From Sinosporangium album (GTDB lineage Bacteria > Actinomycetota > Actinomycetes > Streptosporangiales > Streptosporangiaceae), in contig NZ_FNCN01000003.1 of the NCBI RefSeq assembly GCF_900100605.1, positions 248,001 to 312,000 of the forward strand: DNA of 64,000 nucleotides, written 5' to 3'. The notes below the pieces were generated by a model. The model was not told the origin of the DNA and did not search any database. It was given only the letters and a program-made list of their open reading frames with translations. This document shows, piece after piece, positions 10,972 to 19,679 of the stretch; within the stretch, counting starts at the first letter, position 1; each line of letters opens with the position of its first letter. The translations under genes and the position numbers were made by a program.

Positions 10972-11532
10972 TCAGCCGGGCTCGTTGCCCTCTTTCCATT
11001 TGATGCCGCAGCCGAGGCTCGGCACCTGCTCCTTCACGGTGCTCCCGGCCAGCACCGCGTCGGTGGCGGCCCGCAGCGACGCGCCGGTCACGGGCACGTC
11101 GTTGCTCGGGCGGGCGCCGTCGAACTGGCCGCGGTAGGCGAGCTTCAGGTCGGTGTCGTAGAGGAAGAAGTCCGGGGTGCAGGCCGCGCGGAAGGCCTTG
11201 GCCGTCTCCTGCGACTCGTCCAGCAGATACTTGAACGGGAAACCCGCGCGATTCGCCTGCTCGATCAGATGCCCGGCGTCGTCGTCGGGATAGGAGACCG
11301 TGTCGTTGCTCGCGATCGCCACGGTGGCCACGCGGCCCGCGTAGTCGGCGGCGAAGGCGCCGATGCCGTGCTCGATGCGCTTGACGTAGGGGCAGTGGTT
11401 CGAAAGGAAGATCACCAAGGTCGCCGGAGCGCCCTTGAGGTCGTGAAGGGTGACTCTACCGCCGTCGATCGCGGGAAGGTCGAACTCGGGTGCGAGAGTG
11501 CCGAGAGGCACCATGTACGAGCTGACAGCCAT
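10972..11532 (-). CDS. Thioredoxin-fold (AhpC/TSA-like) redox protein with NHCPYVK motif
   Basis: 186-aa cytoplasmic protein of the group with a CPYV motif (IFLSNHCPYVKRIEHGI). In this group a single Cys sits at the peroxiredoxin position. It is followed by the SNDTVSYPDDD and FPFKYLLDESQETAKAFRAA segments and FFLYDTDLKLAYRGQFD. A second Cys pair appears only near the tail (SLGCGIKWK). No signal peptide, so the protein is probably intracellular. Peroxidase or disulfide activity is not certain. Start ATG 11532; no strong ribosome-binding site. It diverges from the MerR-thioredoxin operon, so the intergenic MerR operator could affect both. Confidence 0.85.
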   Translation of the reverse strand: MAVSSYMVPLGTLAPEFDLPAIDGGRVTLHDLKGAPATLVIFLSNHCPYVKRIEHGIGAFAADYAGRVATVAIASNDTVSYPDDDAGHLIEQANRAGFPFKYLLDESQETAKAFRAACTPDFFLYDTDLKLAYRGQFDGARPSNDVPVTGASLRAATDAVLAGSTVKEQVPSLGCGIKWKEGNEPG

Positions 11533-11672
11533 GTGTCCATTGTCCCAAAGGCAAGCTCACGCACCGCTGGCGGTGTGCGGTGTGTCCCGCCCGTGCCCCG
11601 CCTCGGGCGGTCGGCCCGCGCGACGTGCCACCGCCCAGCGGCGGCCGGGCCTGCCCGCACCCTCTTGTTGCC

Positions 11673-11700
11673 TTGACACTGACGACAACGTTTAGCGTCA
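11673..11700 (+). promoter_or_regulatory. Promoter and candidate MerR operator
   Basis: TTGACA at 11673-11678 is a perfect -35 box. It is followed by an imperfect 21-bp dyad, TGACG at 11680-11684 and CGTCA at 11696-11700 around a central AACGTT. The start codon of the MerR gene is at 11706, so the transcript is leaderless or nearly so. MerR proteins classically bind such dyads between -35 and -10, which implies autoregulation. Confidence 0.5.
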
Positions 11701-11705
11701 CTGGC

Positions 11706-12104
11706 ATGCACATCGGTGAACTCGCGGAGAGAGCGGGGGTCAGCACGCGGACTCTGCGTTACTACGAGTCCCTGGGATTGGTCACCGCCCATCGCGCGGT
11801 CAACGGATACCGCGTCTACGGTGACGACCACTTGAGACTCGTTCAGCAGATCCGTGCGCTTCAGGAATGCGGATTCGAGCTTGAGGAGACCCGTCCGTTC
11901 GTCGAGTGTCTGCGTGCCGGGAACCCGACCGGCGACTCCTGCGCTGCGTCGCTGGACGTGTATCGCAGGAAACTCGCCGAACTCGACGCCTTGATCGGCG
12001 AGTTGCGCGCGGTGCGTGACCAGGTGAATGCGCAGTTGGTGCAGGCGGAGACCAGGTCGTCGAGTGGGCCTGGGCCGTACTGCCGATCGAAGGGACGGCA
12101 ATGA
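11706..12104 (+). CDS. MerR-family transcriptional regulator
   Basis: 132-aa regulator. The N-terminal winged helix-turn-helix is typical: MHIGELAERAGVSTRTLRYY, then LGLVTAHRAVNGYRVYGDDH. A dimerisation coiled coil follows. Two cysteines at about residues 63 and 79 (VECL and SCAAS) could sense metal or redox state. The start at ATG 11706 begins exactly at the DNA-binding domain; upstream in-frame codons are Pro/Arg-rich and not family-like. The stop overlaps the thioredoxin start (ATGA at 12101-12104), so the two are translationally coupled. A role in controlling the thioredoxin is likely but inferred. Confidence 0.9.
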   Translation: MHIGELAERAGVSTRTLRYYESLGLVTAHRAVNGYRVYGDDHLRLVQQIRALQECGFELEETRPFVECLRAGNPTGDSCAASLDVYRRKLAELDALIGELRAVRDQVNAQLVQAETRSSSGPGPYCRSKGRQ

Positions 12105-12415
12105 TCGATGTCACGGATGCCACTTTCGCCGACGAGGTGCTGAAAGCGGATCTTCCGGTCTTGGTGACGTTCACCTCGGAGTGGTGTCCTCCGTGTCGGC
12201 AGTTGGCTCCGGTGCTCGGCGCGATCGCCGAGGAGGAGAGCGACCGGGTCAAGGTCGTTCAGCTTGACGTGGACACCAACCCGAAGACCGTGTCCGCCTA
12301 CAGGGTGTTGGCAACCCCCACGCTCGTGGTCTTCCGCGCCGGAGAGCCGGTGAAGTCGATGGTGGGGTCCAAGCCCAGGCGGCGGCTGCTCCAGGAGCTT
12401 GAGGATGTGATCTGA
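12101..12415 (+). CDS. trxA: Thioredoxin with WCPPC active site
   Basis: 104-aa single-domain thioredoxin, cytoplasmic disulfide reductase. Fold markers: LPVLVTFTSEWCPPCRQLAP, VVQLDVDTNP, and the cis-proline loop LATPTLVVFRAG. The active site reads WCPPC instead of the canonical WCGPC. This change usually makes the disulfide more oxidising and may shift partner choice. It is co-translated with the MerR regulator (four-base overlap), suggesting a stress-induced thioredoxin rather than the housekeeping copy. A strong terminator follows. Confidence 0.92.
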   Translation: MIDVTDATFADEVLKADLPVLVTFTSEWCPPCRQLAPVLGAIAEEESDRVKVVQLDVDTNPKTVSAYRVLATPTLVVFRAGEPVKSMVGSKPRRRLLQELEDVI

Positions 12416-12418
12416 CGC

Positions 12419-12452
12419 GAGAGCCCCGCACCGCGACCGGTGCGGGGCTCTC
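12419..12452. terminator. Bidirectional hairpin terminator, thioredoxin / parC
   Basis: Perfect 14-bp stem: GAGAGCCCCGCACC (12419-12432), loop gcgacc, GGTGCGGGGCTCTC (12439-12452). It sits four bases after the thioredoxin stop and seven bases from the parC stop on the opposite strand, so it can serve both convergent genes. Confidence 0.9.
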
Positions 12453-12458
12453 GAGCGT

Positions 12459-14975
12459 TCAGAGGGAGGCGTCCTCCTCGGCGGCCGGAGGCGGACTCGC
12501 GGCGGGGACGGCGGCCGTGGTGCCGAGGGCGCCCCCGATCGCGGTGACCGCGTGGGGGAGAGGTGAGCCCGACCCGTCGCGGCGGCCGATCTCGGTCGGC
12601 AGCTCGACCGGCCGCCCGGTCTCGGTGACGCCCTTGGCGGGGGCGGGGCCGGCCCAGGCGATGATCAGGGCATCTTCGCCCTTGAGGAAGCGCTGGGCGC
12701 GCACACCTCCCGTGGCGCGGCCCTTGGCGGGGAACTCGGCGTAGTCGGCGACCTTGGCGTTGCCGGTCTGGGTGCCGGGCAGGGCCGTCGCGGAGCCGGC
12801 GACGGTCACGACGTGGGACGGCAGCGCGGGGTCGAGGGCGCCGAACCAGATGACGGTGGCGGCCGGGTCGAGCCGTATGCCCGCCATGCCCCCTGCGGGG
12901 CGGCCCTGCGGGCGCACACTGCTCGCGGGGAAGCGCAGCAGTTGCGCGTCCGAGGTGATGAAGACGAGGTCATGGGCTTCGGAGGTCAACTCGGTGACAC
13001 CCACGACGCGATCGCCCTCCTTGAGGGTGATCACCTCGAAATCGTCGCGGTTGGCCGGATAGTCGGGGACCACGCGTTTGACCACGCCTTGAGCGGTGCC
13101 GAGCGCGAGACCGGGGCCGTCGGGCGTGAGGGCGCCGAGCCCGATCACGGTCTCACCCTGGCCGAGCGTGACGTATTCGCTCACGGGGTGGCCGCCCGAT
13201 AGCGACGGAGGACTGGCCGAGGACGGCAGCACGGGCAGGTCGACCACGCTCACCCGAATGACCCGCCCGAGCGAGGTGACCACGCCGATCTCGCCGCGCA
13301 CCGTGGAGTCGACCACGGAGACCAGCACGTCGTGGTTGGACCGCTCGCCCTCGCCGCTGATCGGCCCCGCGTCGAGCGTGCGGGCGAGCAGGCCGGTCGA
13401 GGAGAGCAGCACCCTGCACGGGTCGTCAGGGACCTCCAGGGCGACGGCCGCGGTGCGCGACACGCCGGAGGACTCCATGAGCACCGTCCGCCGGGGCGTG
13501 CCGTACGCCTTGGCGACGTCGGCGAGCTCCTTGGACACGAGGGCGCGCAGCTTGTCGTCGGAGGACAGCAGCGCGGTGAGCGCCGCGATCTCTTCGATGA
13601 GGGTCGCCTTCTCCTGGTCGAGTTCGAGCTTGTCGTATCTCGTCAGGCGGCGAAGCGGCGTGTCGAGGATGTAGACGGCCTGCGTCTCCGACAGCTCGAA
13701 GATCTCCATGAGCCGCCTGCGCGCCTCGGCGGAGTCGTCGGAGGAACGGATGACCTGGATGACCTCGTCGATGTTGAGCAGCGCGACGACGAGACCCTCG
13801 ACGAGGTGCAGGCGCTCCTCCCGCTTGCGTCTGCGGAAGGCCGAACGGCGGCGCACGACGTCGATGCGGTGGTTGACGTAGACGTGGAGCAGCTCGCGCA
13901 GGCCGAGGGTGCGTGGCTGCCCGTCGACGAGCGCGACGTTGTTGATGCCGAACGTCTCCTCCATCGGCGTGAGCCGATAGAGCTCGTCGAGGACGGCCTC
14001 CGGGATGAAACCGTTCTTGATCTCGATGACCAGCCGCAGGCCCTTGTGGCGGTCGGTGAGATCCCTGAGGTCGGCGATGCCGGACAGCTTCTTGGACTGC
14101 ACGAGCTCCCGGATCTTGGTGACGACCCGCTCGGGGCCGACGTTGAACGGCAGCTCGGTGACCACGAGGCCCTTGCGGCGCGGCGTGACCTGCTCGATCG
14201 TCACCTTGGCCCGCATGCGGAAGGTGCCGCGGCCGTTCTGGTAGGCGTCGCGGACGCCGTCGAGCCCGATGATCGTGCCGCCGGTGGGCAGGTCGGGCCC
14301 GGGGATGAAGCGCATCAGCTCGTCGAGCGACGCGTTCGGGTGCTTGAGCAGGTGGCGGGCGGCCGCCACGACCTCGACGAGGTTGTGGGGCGCCATGTTG
14401 GTCGCCATGCCCACCGCGATGCCGGTGGTGCCGTTGACCAGCAGGTTGGGGAACGCCGACGGCAGGACCGTGGGCTCCACCTCCTGCCCGTCGTAGTTGG
14501 GCCGGAAGTCGACGGTCTCCTCGTCGATCGACTCCACCATGAGCATGGCCGCCTTGGCCAGCCTGGCCTCGGTGTAGCGCATGGCGGCGGGCATGTCGTC
14601 GGGCGAGCCGAAGTTGCCGTGGCCGTCGATCAGGGGGAGGCGCATGGAGAACGGCTGCGCCTGCCGTACGAGCGCGTCGTAGATCGGGGTGTCCCCGTGG
14701 GGGTGGAGCTTGCCCATGACGTCGCCGACCACCCGGGACGACTTGACGTGGCCGCGGTCGGGCCGCAGCCCCATCTCGCTCATCGCGTAGAGGATGCGCC
14801 GCTGGACCGGCTTCAGTCCGTCCCGCGCGTCGGGGAGCGCACGCTGATAGATGACCGAGTATGCGTATTCGAGGAAGCTTGTCCGCATCTCAGCGGACAC
14901 ATCGATGTCGACGATACGTTCCTCGAAATCATCGGGCAGGGGGGTCGTCGTCTTACGTCGGGCCATGTCGAACAT
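12459..14975 (-). CDS. parC: DNA topoisomerase IV subunit A (ParC)
   Basis: DNA-breaking and rejoining subunit partnering ParE. Up to 838 aa from ATG 14975; a second ATG at 14966 (MARRKTTTP) is equally plausible. The N-terminal winged helix and tower domains show [20 protein letters not shown] and [17 protein letters not shown]. The catalytic Tyr is about residue 134 in [10 protein letters not shown]. The C-terminal part is a beta-pinwheel. In the quinolone-resistance region the sequence is [13 protein letters not shown], so a Pro stands where mycobacterial GyrA has Ser91. It converges on the thioredoxin gene with a shared terminator. Confidence 0.93.
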   Translation of the reverse strand: MFDMARRKTTTPLPDDFEERIVDIDVSAEMRTSFLEYAYSVIYQRALPDARDGLKPVQRRILYAMSEMGLRPDRGHVKSSRVVGDVMGKLHPHGDTPIYDALVRQAQPFSMRLPLIDGHGNFGSPDDMPAAMRYTEARLAKAAMLMVESIDEETVDFRPNYDGQEVEPTVLPSAFPNLLVNGTTGIAVGMATNMAPHNLVEVVAAARHLLKHPNASLDELMRFIPGPDLPTGGTIIGLDGVRDAYQNGRGTFRMRAKVTIEQVTPRRKGLVVTELPFNVGPERVVTKIRELVQSKKLSGIADLRDLTDRHKGLRLVIEIKNGFIPEAVLDELYRLTPMEETFGINNVALVDGQPRTLGLRELLHVYVNHRIDVVRRRSAFRRRKREERLHLVEGLVVALLNIDEVIQVIRSSDDSAEARRRLMEIFELSETQAVYILDTPLRRLTRYDKLELDQEKATLIEEIAALTALLSSDDKLRALVSKELADVAKAYGTPRRTVLMESSGVSRTAAVALEVPDDPCRVLLSSTGLLARTLDAGPISGEGERSNHDVLVSVVDSTVRGEIGVVTSLGRVIRVSVVDLPVLPSSASPPSLSGGHPVSEYVTLGQGETVIGLGALTPDGPGLALGTAQGVVKRVVPDYPANRDDFEVITLKEGDRVVGVTELTSEAHDLVFITSDAQLLRFPASSVRPQGRPAGGMAGIRLDPAATVIWFGALDPALPSHVVTVAGSATALPGTQTGNAKVADYAEFPAKGRATGGVRAQRFLKGEDALIIAWAGPAPAKGVTETGRPVELPTEIGRRDGSGSPLPHAVTAIGGALGTTAAVPAASPPPAAEEDASL

Positions 14976-15060
14976 TCTGCCGAAGGTCCAGGGCGGGGCG
15001 CGACTTGAACCAGCCGCTGGTGCGGGTGGGGCTCCTGAGACGGATGTCGTACTTCCTCTC

Positions 15061-15066
15061 TACGAT
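15061..15066 (+). promoter_or_regulatory. Possible -10 box for a leaderless lipoprotein transcript
   Basis: TACGAT lies six bases before the lipoprotein ATG at 15073, and there is no Shine-Dalgarno sequence. This spacing is typical of leaderless actinobacterial transcripts. No good -35 box was seen. Confidence 0.3.
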
Positions 15067-15072
15067 TCTGAG

Positions 15073-15918
15073 ATGCTCAAATATCGTGAATTAGCAGGGC
15101 GCGGGGTTGCGGTCGGCATCCTCGCGCTGAGTCTTAGCGGATGTGCCGCGGTGGCCCAGCTCACCGACGAGGCCGGCAACCTGCTGGAGAACTCCGCGGG
15201 CGTCAACGACGTGATCACGGCGGACGCGCCCTTCCGCGGATCCCCCTCCGAGAAGTACGCCGACGGCGCGGCGGGCATCGCGATCCCCGAGGCGACCCGC
15301 GTGAAATGGTTCTCCAAGACCGACGTCGCCTGGGCGTATCGCAAGGCCAAGAAGCTCATCGAAGCCCGCCATTTGGACGAGCAGACGCTCCTGGGCGGTA
15401 GGCCGACCGCCTACGCCGACCAGTTGCACCCCCGGCTGCGTAAGGAATTCCTCAAGTATCTCGACCACAAGGATCAGGACGAGGACACCCGCGCCTGGGT
15501 GACCAGTTTCGCTCCGGGCAAGGTCGATCTGGTCGGGTTGGTGATCAAGGTCCAGTCCACGCTGTCTCCTTCCGTGAAGATCGTGGAGAATCGCCGAGAA
15601 CTGCACGTCACGCATGAGTCCCGGATCGTCTACGCGGTCAAACCCAAGGGCAAGCCTGGACCGATCCAGCGGGTCATGGTCTACGACAAGTCCGTGTTCG
15701 AGTTCTGGCGGGAGCGTTCTGGCGGGCGGCTGAACGTCTGGCAGGGCGATCACATCGAGGGGTGGTCCGCCAACACCCGCTGCGACATCAGCGACTCCTT
15801 CTACCACCCCGATTTCAACCTGACCGGCTCCGGCGGCACCGGTCCCGCTCAGGATCCGTACAAGGAGCAGGCGAAGCCGCTCAAGGAAGGCGAATGCGGT
15901 GCGGTCACCGGCGTGTGA
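15073..15918 (+). CDS. Secreted lipoprotein of unknown function
   Basis: 281-aa protein with a lipoprotein signal peptide: MLKYRELAGRGVAVG, hydrophobic ILALSLS and lipobox LSGC (Cys about residue 23). The mature part is soluble and mixed, with AYRKAKKLIEARHLDEQTLL, HPRLRKEFLKYLDHKDQDED, a HVTHESRIVYAVKP strand region and WQGDHIEGWSANTRCDIS. No enzyme family is recognised. The open frame extends upstream to 14851 against parC, but the signal peptide fixes the start at 15073. It diverges from parC. Likely anchored on the outside of the cell membrane. Confidence 0.85.
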   Translation: MLKYRELAGRGVAVGILALSLSGCAAVAQLTDEAGNLLENSAGVNDVITADAPFRGSPSEKYADGAAGIAIPEATRVKWFSKTDVAWAYRKAKKLIEARHLDEQTLLGGRPTAYADQLHPRLRKEFLKYLDHKDQDEDTRAWVTSFAPGKVDLVGLVIKVQSTLSPSVKIVENRRELHVTHESRIVYAVKPKGKPGPIQRVMVYDKSVFEFWRERSGGRLNVWQGDHIEGWSANTRCDISDSFYHPDFNLTGSGGTGPAQDPYKEQAKPLKEGECGAVTGV

Positions 15919-16140
15919 CGGTCTTGAGGCGTGTCAGACGATCGCCGCGGACCTTGGCAGTCGTCTTGTCGGCGGATCGCCGGGCTTGTGCCGTACGGCG
16001 TGAGCCTTCAAGTGGGCTGCTGTCGGTGGGACGTGGTACCAAGGACCACATGACCGAGTCGCCTCACTCGCCGGGCCGGCCGCCCCGCCGCCGCGCCTGC
16101 CGCCCCACTGCCTCCGCGCGGGCCGTATCGGGGGTGCCTC

Positions 16141-18252
16141 ATGCACGGTGAGGAGCAGGAGCCGCTGCTTGAGGAGGCGCAGGCCAGGCTGCGCGCCCTG
16201 GCCGGCGAGGGGGCGGTGCTCCGCGACGACCAGTGGGCCGCGATCAAGGCGCTGGTCGTCGACCGGCGGCGTGTGCTCGTCGTGCAGCGCACCGGGTGGG
16301 GCAAGTCGGCCGTCTACTTCATCGCGACCGCGTTGCTGCGCGAGCTCGGCGAAGGGCCCACGGTCATCGTGTCGCCGCTGCTCGCGCTGATGCGCAACCA
16401 GATCGCCGCCGCCGAACGCGCCGGCATCCACGCGGTCACGGTCAACTCGGCCAACCCCGAAGAGTGGGAGAAGATCTACGCCCAGGTGGCCGAGGGCGTG
16501 GTCGACGTGCTGCTGGTGAGTCCGGAGCGGCTCAACAACCCCGACTTCCGCGACAACGTGCTGCCCGAACTGGCCGAGAGCGCCGGGCTGGTGGTGATCG
16601 ACGAGGCGCACTGCGTGTCCGACTGGGGGCACGACTTCCGCCCCGACTACCGCCGCCTGCGCACCCTCATCGGCGAGCTGCCTCCCGGCATCCCGGTCCT
16701 CGCCACGACCGCCACGGCCAACGCGCGGGTCACCCGCGACGTCGCCGAGCAGCTCGCGGTGGACTCCGAGTGGGAGGAGCCGCAGGAGACCCTGGTGCTG
16801 CGCGGCGCGCTCGAACGCGAGAGCCTGAGCCTGAGCGTGGTCGAGCTCGCGGGGCCCGAGGAGCGGCTGGCCTGGCTCGATCAGGCGCTTCGCGAGTTGC
16901 CCGGCTCCGGCATCGTCTACACGCTCACCGTGGCCGCCGCCCATGAGGTCGCCGCCTATCTGCGTGAACGCGGCCATGAGGTCGCCGCCTACTCCGGCCA
17001 GACCGAGCAGGCCGAGCGGCTGGCCGCCGAGCAGGACCTCCTCGACAACCGGATCAAGGCGCTCGTGGCCACGTCGGCGCTCGGCATGGGCTTCGACAAG
17101 CCCGATCTCGGGTTCGTCGTCCATGTGGGGGCCCCGCAGTCCCCGGTCGCCTACTACCAGCAGGTCGGCCGGGCCGGGCGAGGGGTCGAGCGGGCCGAGG
17201 TGATCCTGCTGCCGGGCAGGGAGGACCGCCAGATCTGGGCCTACTTCGCCTCGCTGGCCTTCCCGCCCGAGGAGACGGTCCGGCAGACGCTCGCGGCGCT
17301 CTCGGGCGGCACGCTGTCCACGGCCGCGCTGGAAGGCCGGGTCGATCTCAGCCGCACCCGGTTGGAGTCGATGCTCAAGGTCCTCGATGTGGACGGCGCG
17401 GTCCGCCGGGTCAAAGGCGGCTGGGATGCGACCGGCGAGCCGTGGAGCTACGACGGTGAGCGCTACGCCAGGGTCGCGCAGGCCCGTGAGGCCGAACAGC
17501 AGGCCATGCTCGCCTACATCGCGGCCACCGACTGCCGCGAGATGCACCTTCGGCTGCACCTCGACGACGACGCGGCGACGCCGTGCGGGCGGTGCGACAA
17601 CTGCACGGGCGCGCGCCGGTCGGCCGGCGTCGACGGCGCGGCCGTCGAGGCGGCCAAGGCGAGCCTGTCGCGACCCGGGGTCGTCGTCGAGGCCCGGCGC
17701 CTGTGGCCGACCGGCCTCGCCGAGCTGTCCGGCCGGATCAAACCCGAGCTCGCCGCCGCGCCCGGACGGGCGCTCGGCCGCCTCACCGATCTCGGCTGGG
17801 GCAACCGCCTGCGTGACATGCTCGCGGCCTCCGCCCCCGACGGTCCCGTGCCCGACGACGTGTTCGCCGCGGTGGTCAAGGTGCTGTCGGCCTGGGAGTG
17901 GGAGGCGAGGCCGTCCGCCGTGGTGGCCATGCCCTCCGCCGGTAGGCCCGTCCTCGTGCGGAGCCTGGCCGAGCGCCTCGCCCAGGTGGGCCGCCTCACC
18001 TATCTCGGCGAACTCGGCTACCGCTCCGGCTCTCCGGGCCGCCAGTTCAACAGTGCCCAGCGCGTGCAGGCCGTCCGGGGCACCCTCGCGATGCCGCGCG
18101 AGCTCGCCGGGCGCATCGCCGAGGTCGGCGCCCCCGTGCTCCTGGTCGACGATCTTGTCGACACCGGCTGGACCATGACCCTGGGCGCCGCCCTGGTCCG
18201 CCACGCCGGAGCGCCATCCGTGCTGCCCTTCGCTCTCGCCACGGTCTCCTAG
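16141..18252 (+). CDS. RecQ-family helicase fused to a phosphoribosyltransferase-like domain
   Basis: 703 aa. Residues 1 to about 490 form a RecQ helicase: Walker A RTGWGKSAVYF, motif Ia IVSPLLALM, DEAH in [26 protein letters not shown], motif VI QQVGRAGRG, and a Zn-binding RQC start (CREMHLRLHL, then CGRCDNC). No HRDC domain follows. The last about 200 residues end in LLVDDLVDTGWTMTLGAAL, the PRPP-binding loop of type I phosphoribosyltransferases (ComF-like). This fusion suggests coupling of DNA unwinding to a nucleotide ligand, or use of the fold as a DNA-binding or regulatory domain. Start ATG 16141. A second, canonical RecQ is at 60857. Confidence 0.9.
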   Translation: MHGEEQEPLLEEAQARLRALAGEGAVLRDDQWAAIKALVVDRRRVLVVQRTGWGKSAVYFIATALLRELGEGPTVIVSPLLALMRNQIAAAERAGIHAVTVNSANPEEWEKIYAQVAEGVVDVLLVSPERLNNPDFRDNVLPELAESAGLVVIDEAHCVSDWGHDFRPDYRRLRTLIGELPPGIPVLATTATANARVTRDVAEQLAVDSEWEEPQETLVLRGALERESLSLSVVELAGPEERLAWLDQALRELPGSGIVYTLTVAAAHEVAAYLRERGHEVAAYSGQTEQAERLAAEQDLLDNRIKALVATSALGMGFDKPDLGFVVHVGAPQSPVAYYQQVGRAGRGVERAEVILLPGREDRQIWAYFASLAFPPEETVRQTLAALSGGTLSTAALEGRVDLSRTRLESMLKVLDVDGAVRRVKGGWDATGEPWSYDGERYARVAQAREAEQQAMLAYIAATDCREMHLRLHLDDDAATPCGRCDNCTGARRSAGVDGAAVEAAKASLSRPGVVVEARRLWPTGLAELSGRIKPELAAAPGRALGRLTDLGWGNRLRDMLAASAPDGPVPDDVFAAVVKVLSAWEWEARPSAVVAMPSAGRPVLVRSLAERLAQVGRLTYLGELGYRSGSPGRQFNSAQRVQAVRGTLAMPRELAGRIAEVGAPVLLVDDLVDTGWTMTLGAALVRHAGAPSVLPFALATVS

Positions 18253-18262
18253 CGCCTCGCGT

Positions 18263-18283
18263 CCGGCCGGGGTCCCCGGCCGG
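18263..18283 (+). terminator. Hairpin after recQ-PRTase gene
   Basis: CCGGCCGG (18263-18270), loop GGTCC, CCGGCCGG (18276-18283), ten bases after the stop codon. Perfect eight-bp GC stem. Confidence 0.65.
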
Positions 18284-18474
18284 GTCCGGGTCACCCGTAC
18301 GGCACCACCTCGCCGGCGGTGGGCGTCGGGCCGTCCTGTCGTGGTCCCCGAGGGGGCGCCGCCGCAGGCCCGGCCTGGCCGAGGAGGGCGAGCGGCCCAC
18401 CACCATTCACGCCACGATCCACGCCGCCGAGCCGGAGCCCCCGTCTGGGGCCTGTCCGCCGTGCCCCGAAGGCA

Positions 18475-18503
18475 CCCCGCCCCGGAAGCCCGGGGAGGCG
18501 GGG
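18475..18503 (-). terminator. Hairpin after pfkB-family gene
   Basis: CCCCGCC (18475-18481) pairs with GGCGGGG (18497-18503), with an inner CCGG/CCGG extension. It lies immediately downstream, in transcription direction, of the minus-strand sugar kinase stop at 18511. Confidence 0.6.
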
Positions 18504-18510
18504 CGTGGGG

Positions 18511-19404
18511 TTAGAGGCGGGGGCGGGCGCCGAGGTAGGAGATGGCCTTGGCGGCGAGGCGACAGCCGGCCGACAGGGCGTCGGCGGGGGGTTTGCCCTC
18601 CAGCCAGGGGGTGAGGAAGCCCGCCGTGAAGGCGTCGCCGGCGCCGGTGCCGTCGACGACGCGGTCGATGGACTCGGCCGCCACCTTGACGGGTTCCGGG
18701 CGGTTGTTGGTGTACCAGAGGGCGCCGTCTTCGGCGAGCTTGATCACGACCTGGGGGAACCACGCGGTGAGCACCTTGGCCGCCGAGCTCGGCTCGTCGC
18801 GTCCTGTGAGCACCTTGGCCTGGGAGATGTTGCAGAAGAGCAGCTTGGCGGCGTGGGTCCACTCCAGGAAGGGCTCGGCGCCGGTGCGCTCCAGGGGGGC
18901 GGCCGAGGCGGCGTCGACCGAGATGCTCATGCCTTCGCGGCGGGCGAGCTCAAGCGCGGCGAGCCCGGCTTCGCGCGAGCCTTCGTTGACGAGGGTGTAG
19001 CCCGACACGTGGAGGTGGGCGCCTTGGGCGAACAGGTCGCGGGGCAGATCCTCGGGGGACAGCGCGGCATTGGCCCCGGGGTCGGACAGCATGGTGCGCT
19101 CGCCCTTGTGGGTGACGAGCACCACGCAGGTGCCGGTGGGGCGTTCGGGGTCCATGACCAGTCGCGCGTCGACGCCGTAGCCCATCAGCTCCATGTCGCG
19201 GTTGCGACCGGTGATGTCGGCTCCGCGCCGCCCGATGAACGCCACCTCGGTGCCTTCGACGGCGAGCCAGGAGGCGATGTTGGCCCCTGAGCCGCCGCCG
19301 TGCATCGTGACGATGGCCGGGGTGTCGCTGGCCCTGGCGAGAGCGTAGCGGGCGCGTGCGACCGCGTCGGTCATGAGATCGCCCACCACGACAACCCGAG
19401 TCAT
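18511..19404 (-). CDS. PfkB-family carbohydrate kinase
   Basis: 297-aa ribokinase-like sugar kinase, cytoplasmic. PfkB signature 1 is HGGGSGANIASWLAVEG near residue 40; signature 2 with the catalytic Asp is VVDGTGAGDAFTAGFL. The substrate loop GRNRDMELMGYGVDARLV and the ATP site VVIKLAEDG are intact. The start at ATG 19404 (MTRVVVVGDLMTDAV) has an AAGGTGG-type ribosome-binding site; an upstream in-frame ATG at 19527 adds a non-conserved Pro/Arg-rich lead and is rejected. Sugar specificity cannot be read from sequence. It diverges from the acetyltransferase gene. Confidence 0.9.
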   Translation of the reverse strand: MTRVVVVGDLMTDAVARARYALARASDTPAIVTMHGGGSGANIASWLAVEGTEVAFIGRRGADITGRNRDMELMGYGVDARLVMDPERPTGTCVVLVTHKGERTMLSDPGANAALSPEDLPRDLFAQGAHLHVSGYTLVNEGSREAGLAALELARREGMSISVDAASAAPLERTGAEPFLEWTHAAKLLFCNISQAKVLTGRDEPSSAAKVLTAWFPQVVIKLAEDGALWYTNNRPEPVKVAAESIDRVVDGTGAGDAFTAGFLTPWLEGKPPADALSAGCRLAAKAISYLGARPRL

Positions 19405-19679
19405 GATGTCACCACCTTGCTGCCGTTGGTGCCGGTGCGGTCGCGGAGGATCCCCGCCGGGATAAGGGTTCCACACGCGAGGCTGACCCCGAGAAACCTT
19501 ACAGTTTCCGGCCGCGCTACGCGGCATCGTGCGGGTAGATAGGGCTCAGTCGATGCACAAGCGTTGTCCGGGGCACGTGGTCGCGGCCGTTTCGCGGTGG
19601 CTTTCGGCGGTCTGCGCGCGAACCGGGTGACATGGGCGCTGACGTGGGGCGTAGGCGTGCGGCGTCTAGGCTTTCGGGT

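Noticed and set aside
15934-18294. Minus-strand open frame of 786 codons opposite the RecQ-PRTase gene
   Set aside because: Composition typical of an antisense frame; the plus strand has clear helicase motifs.
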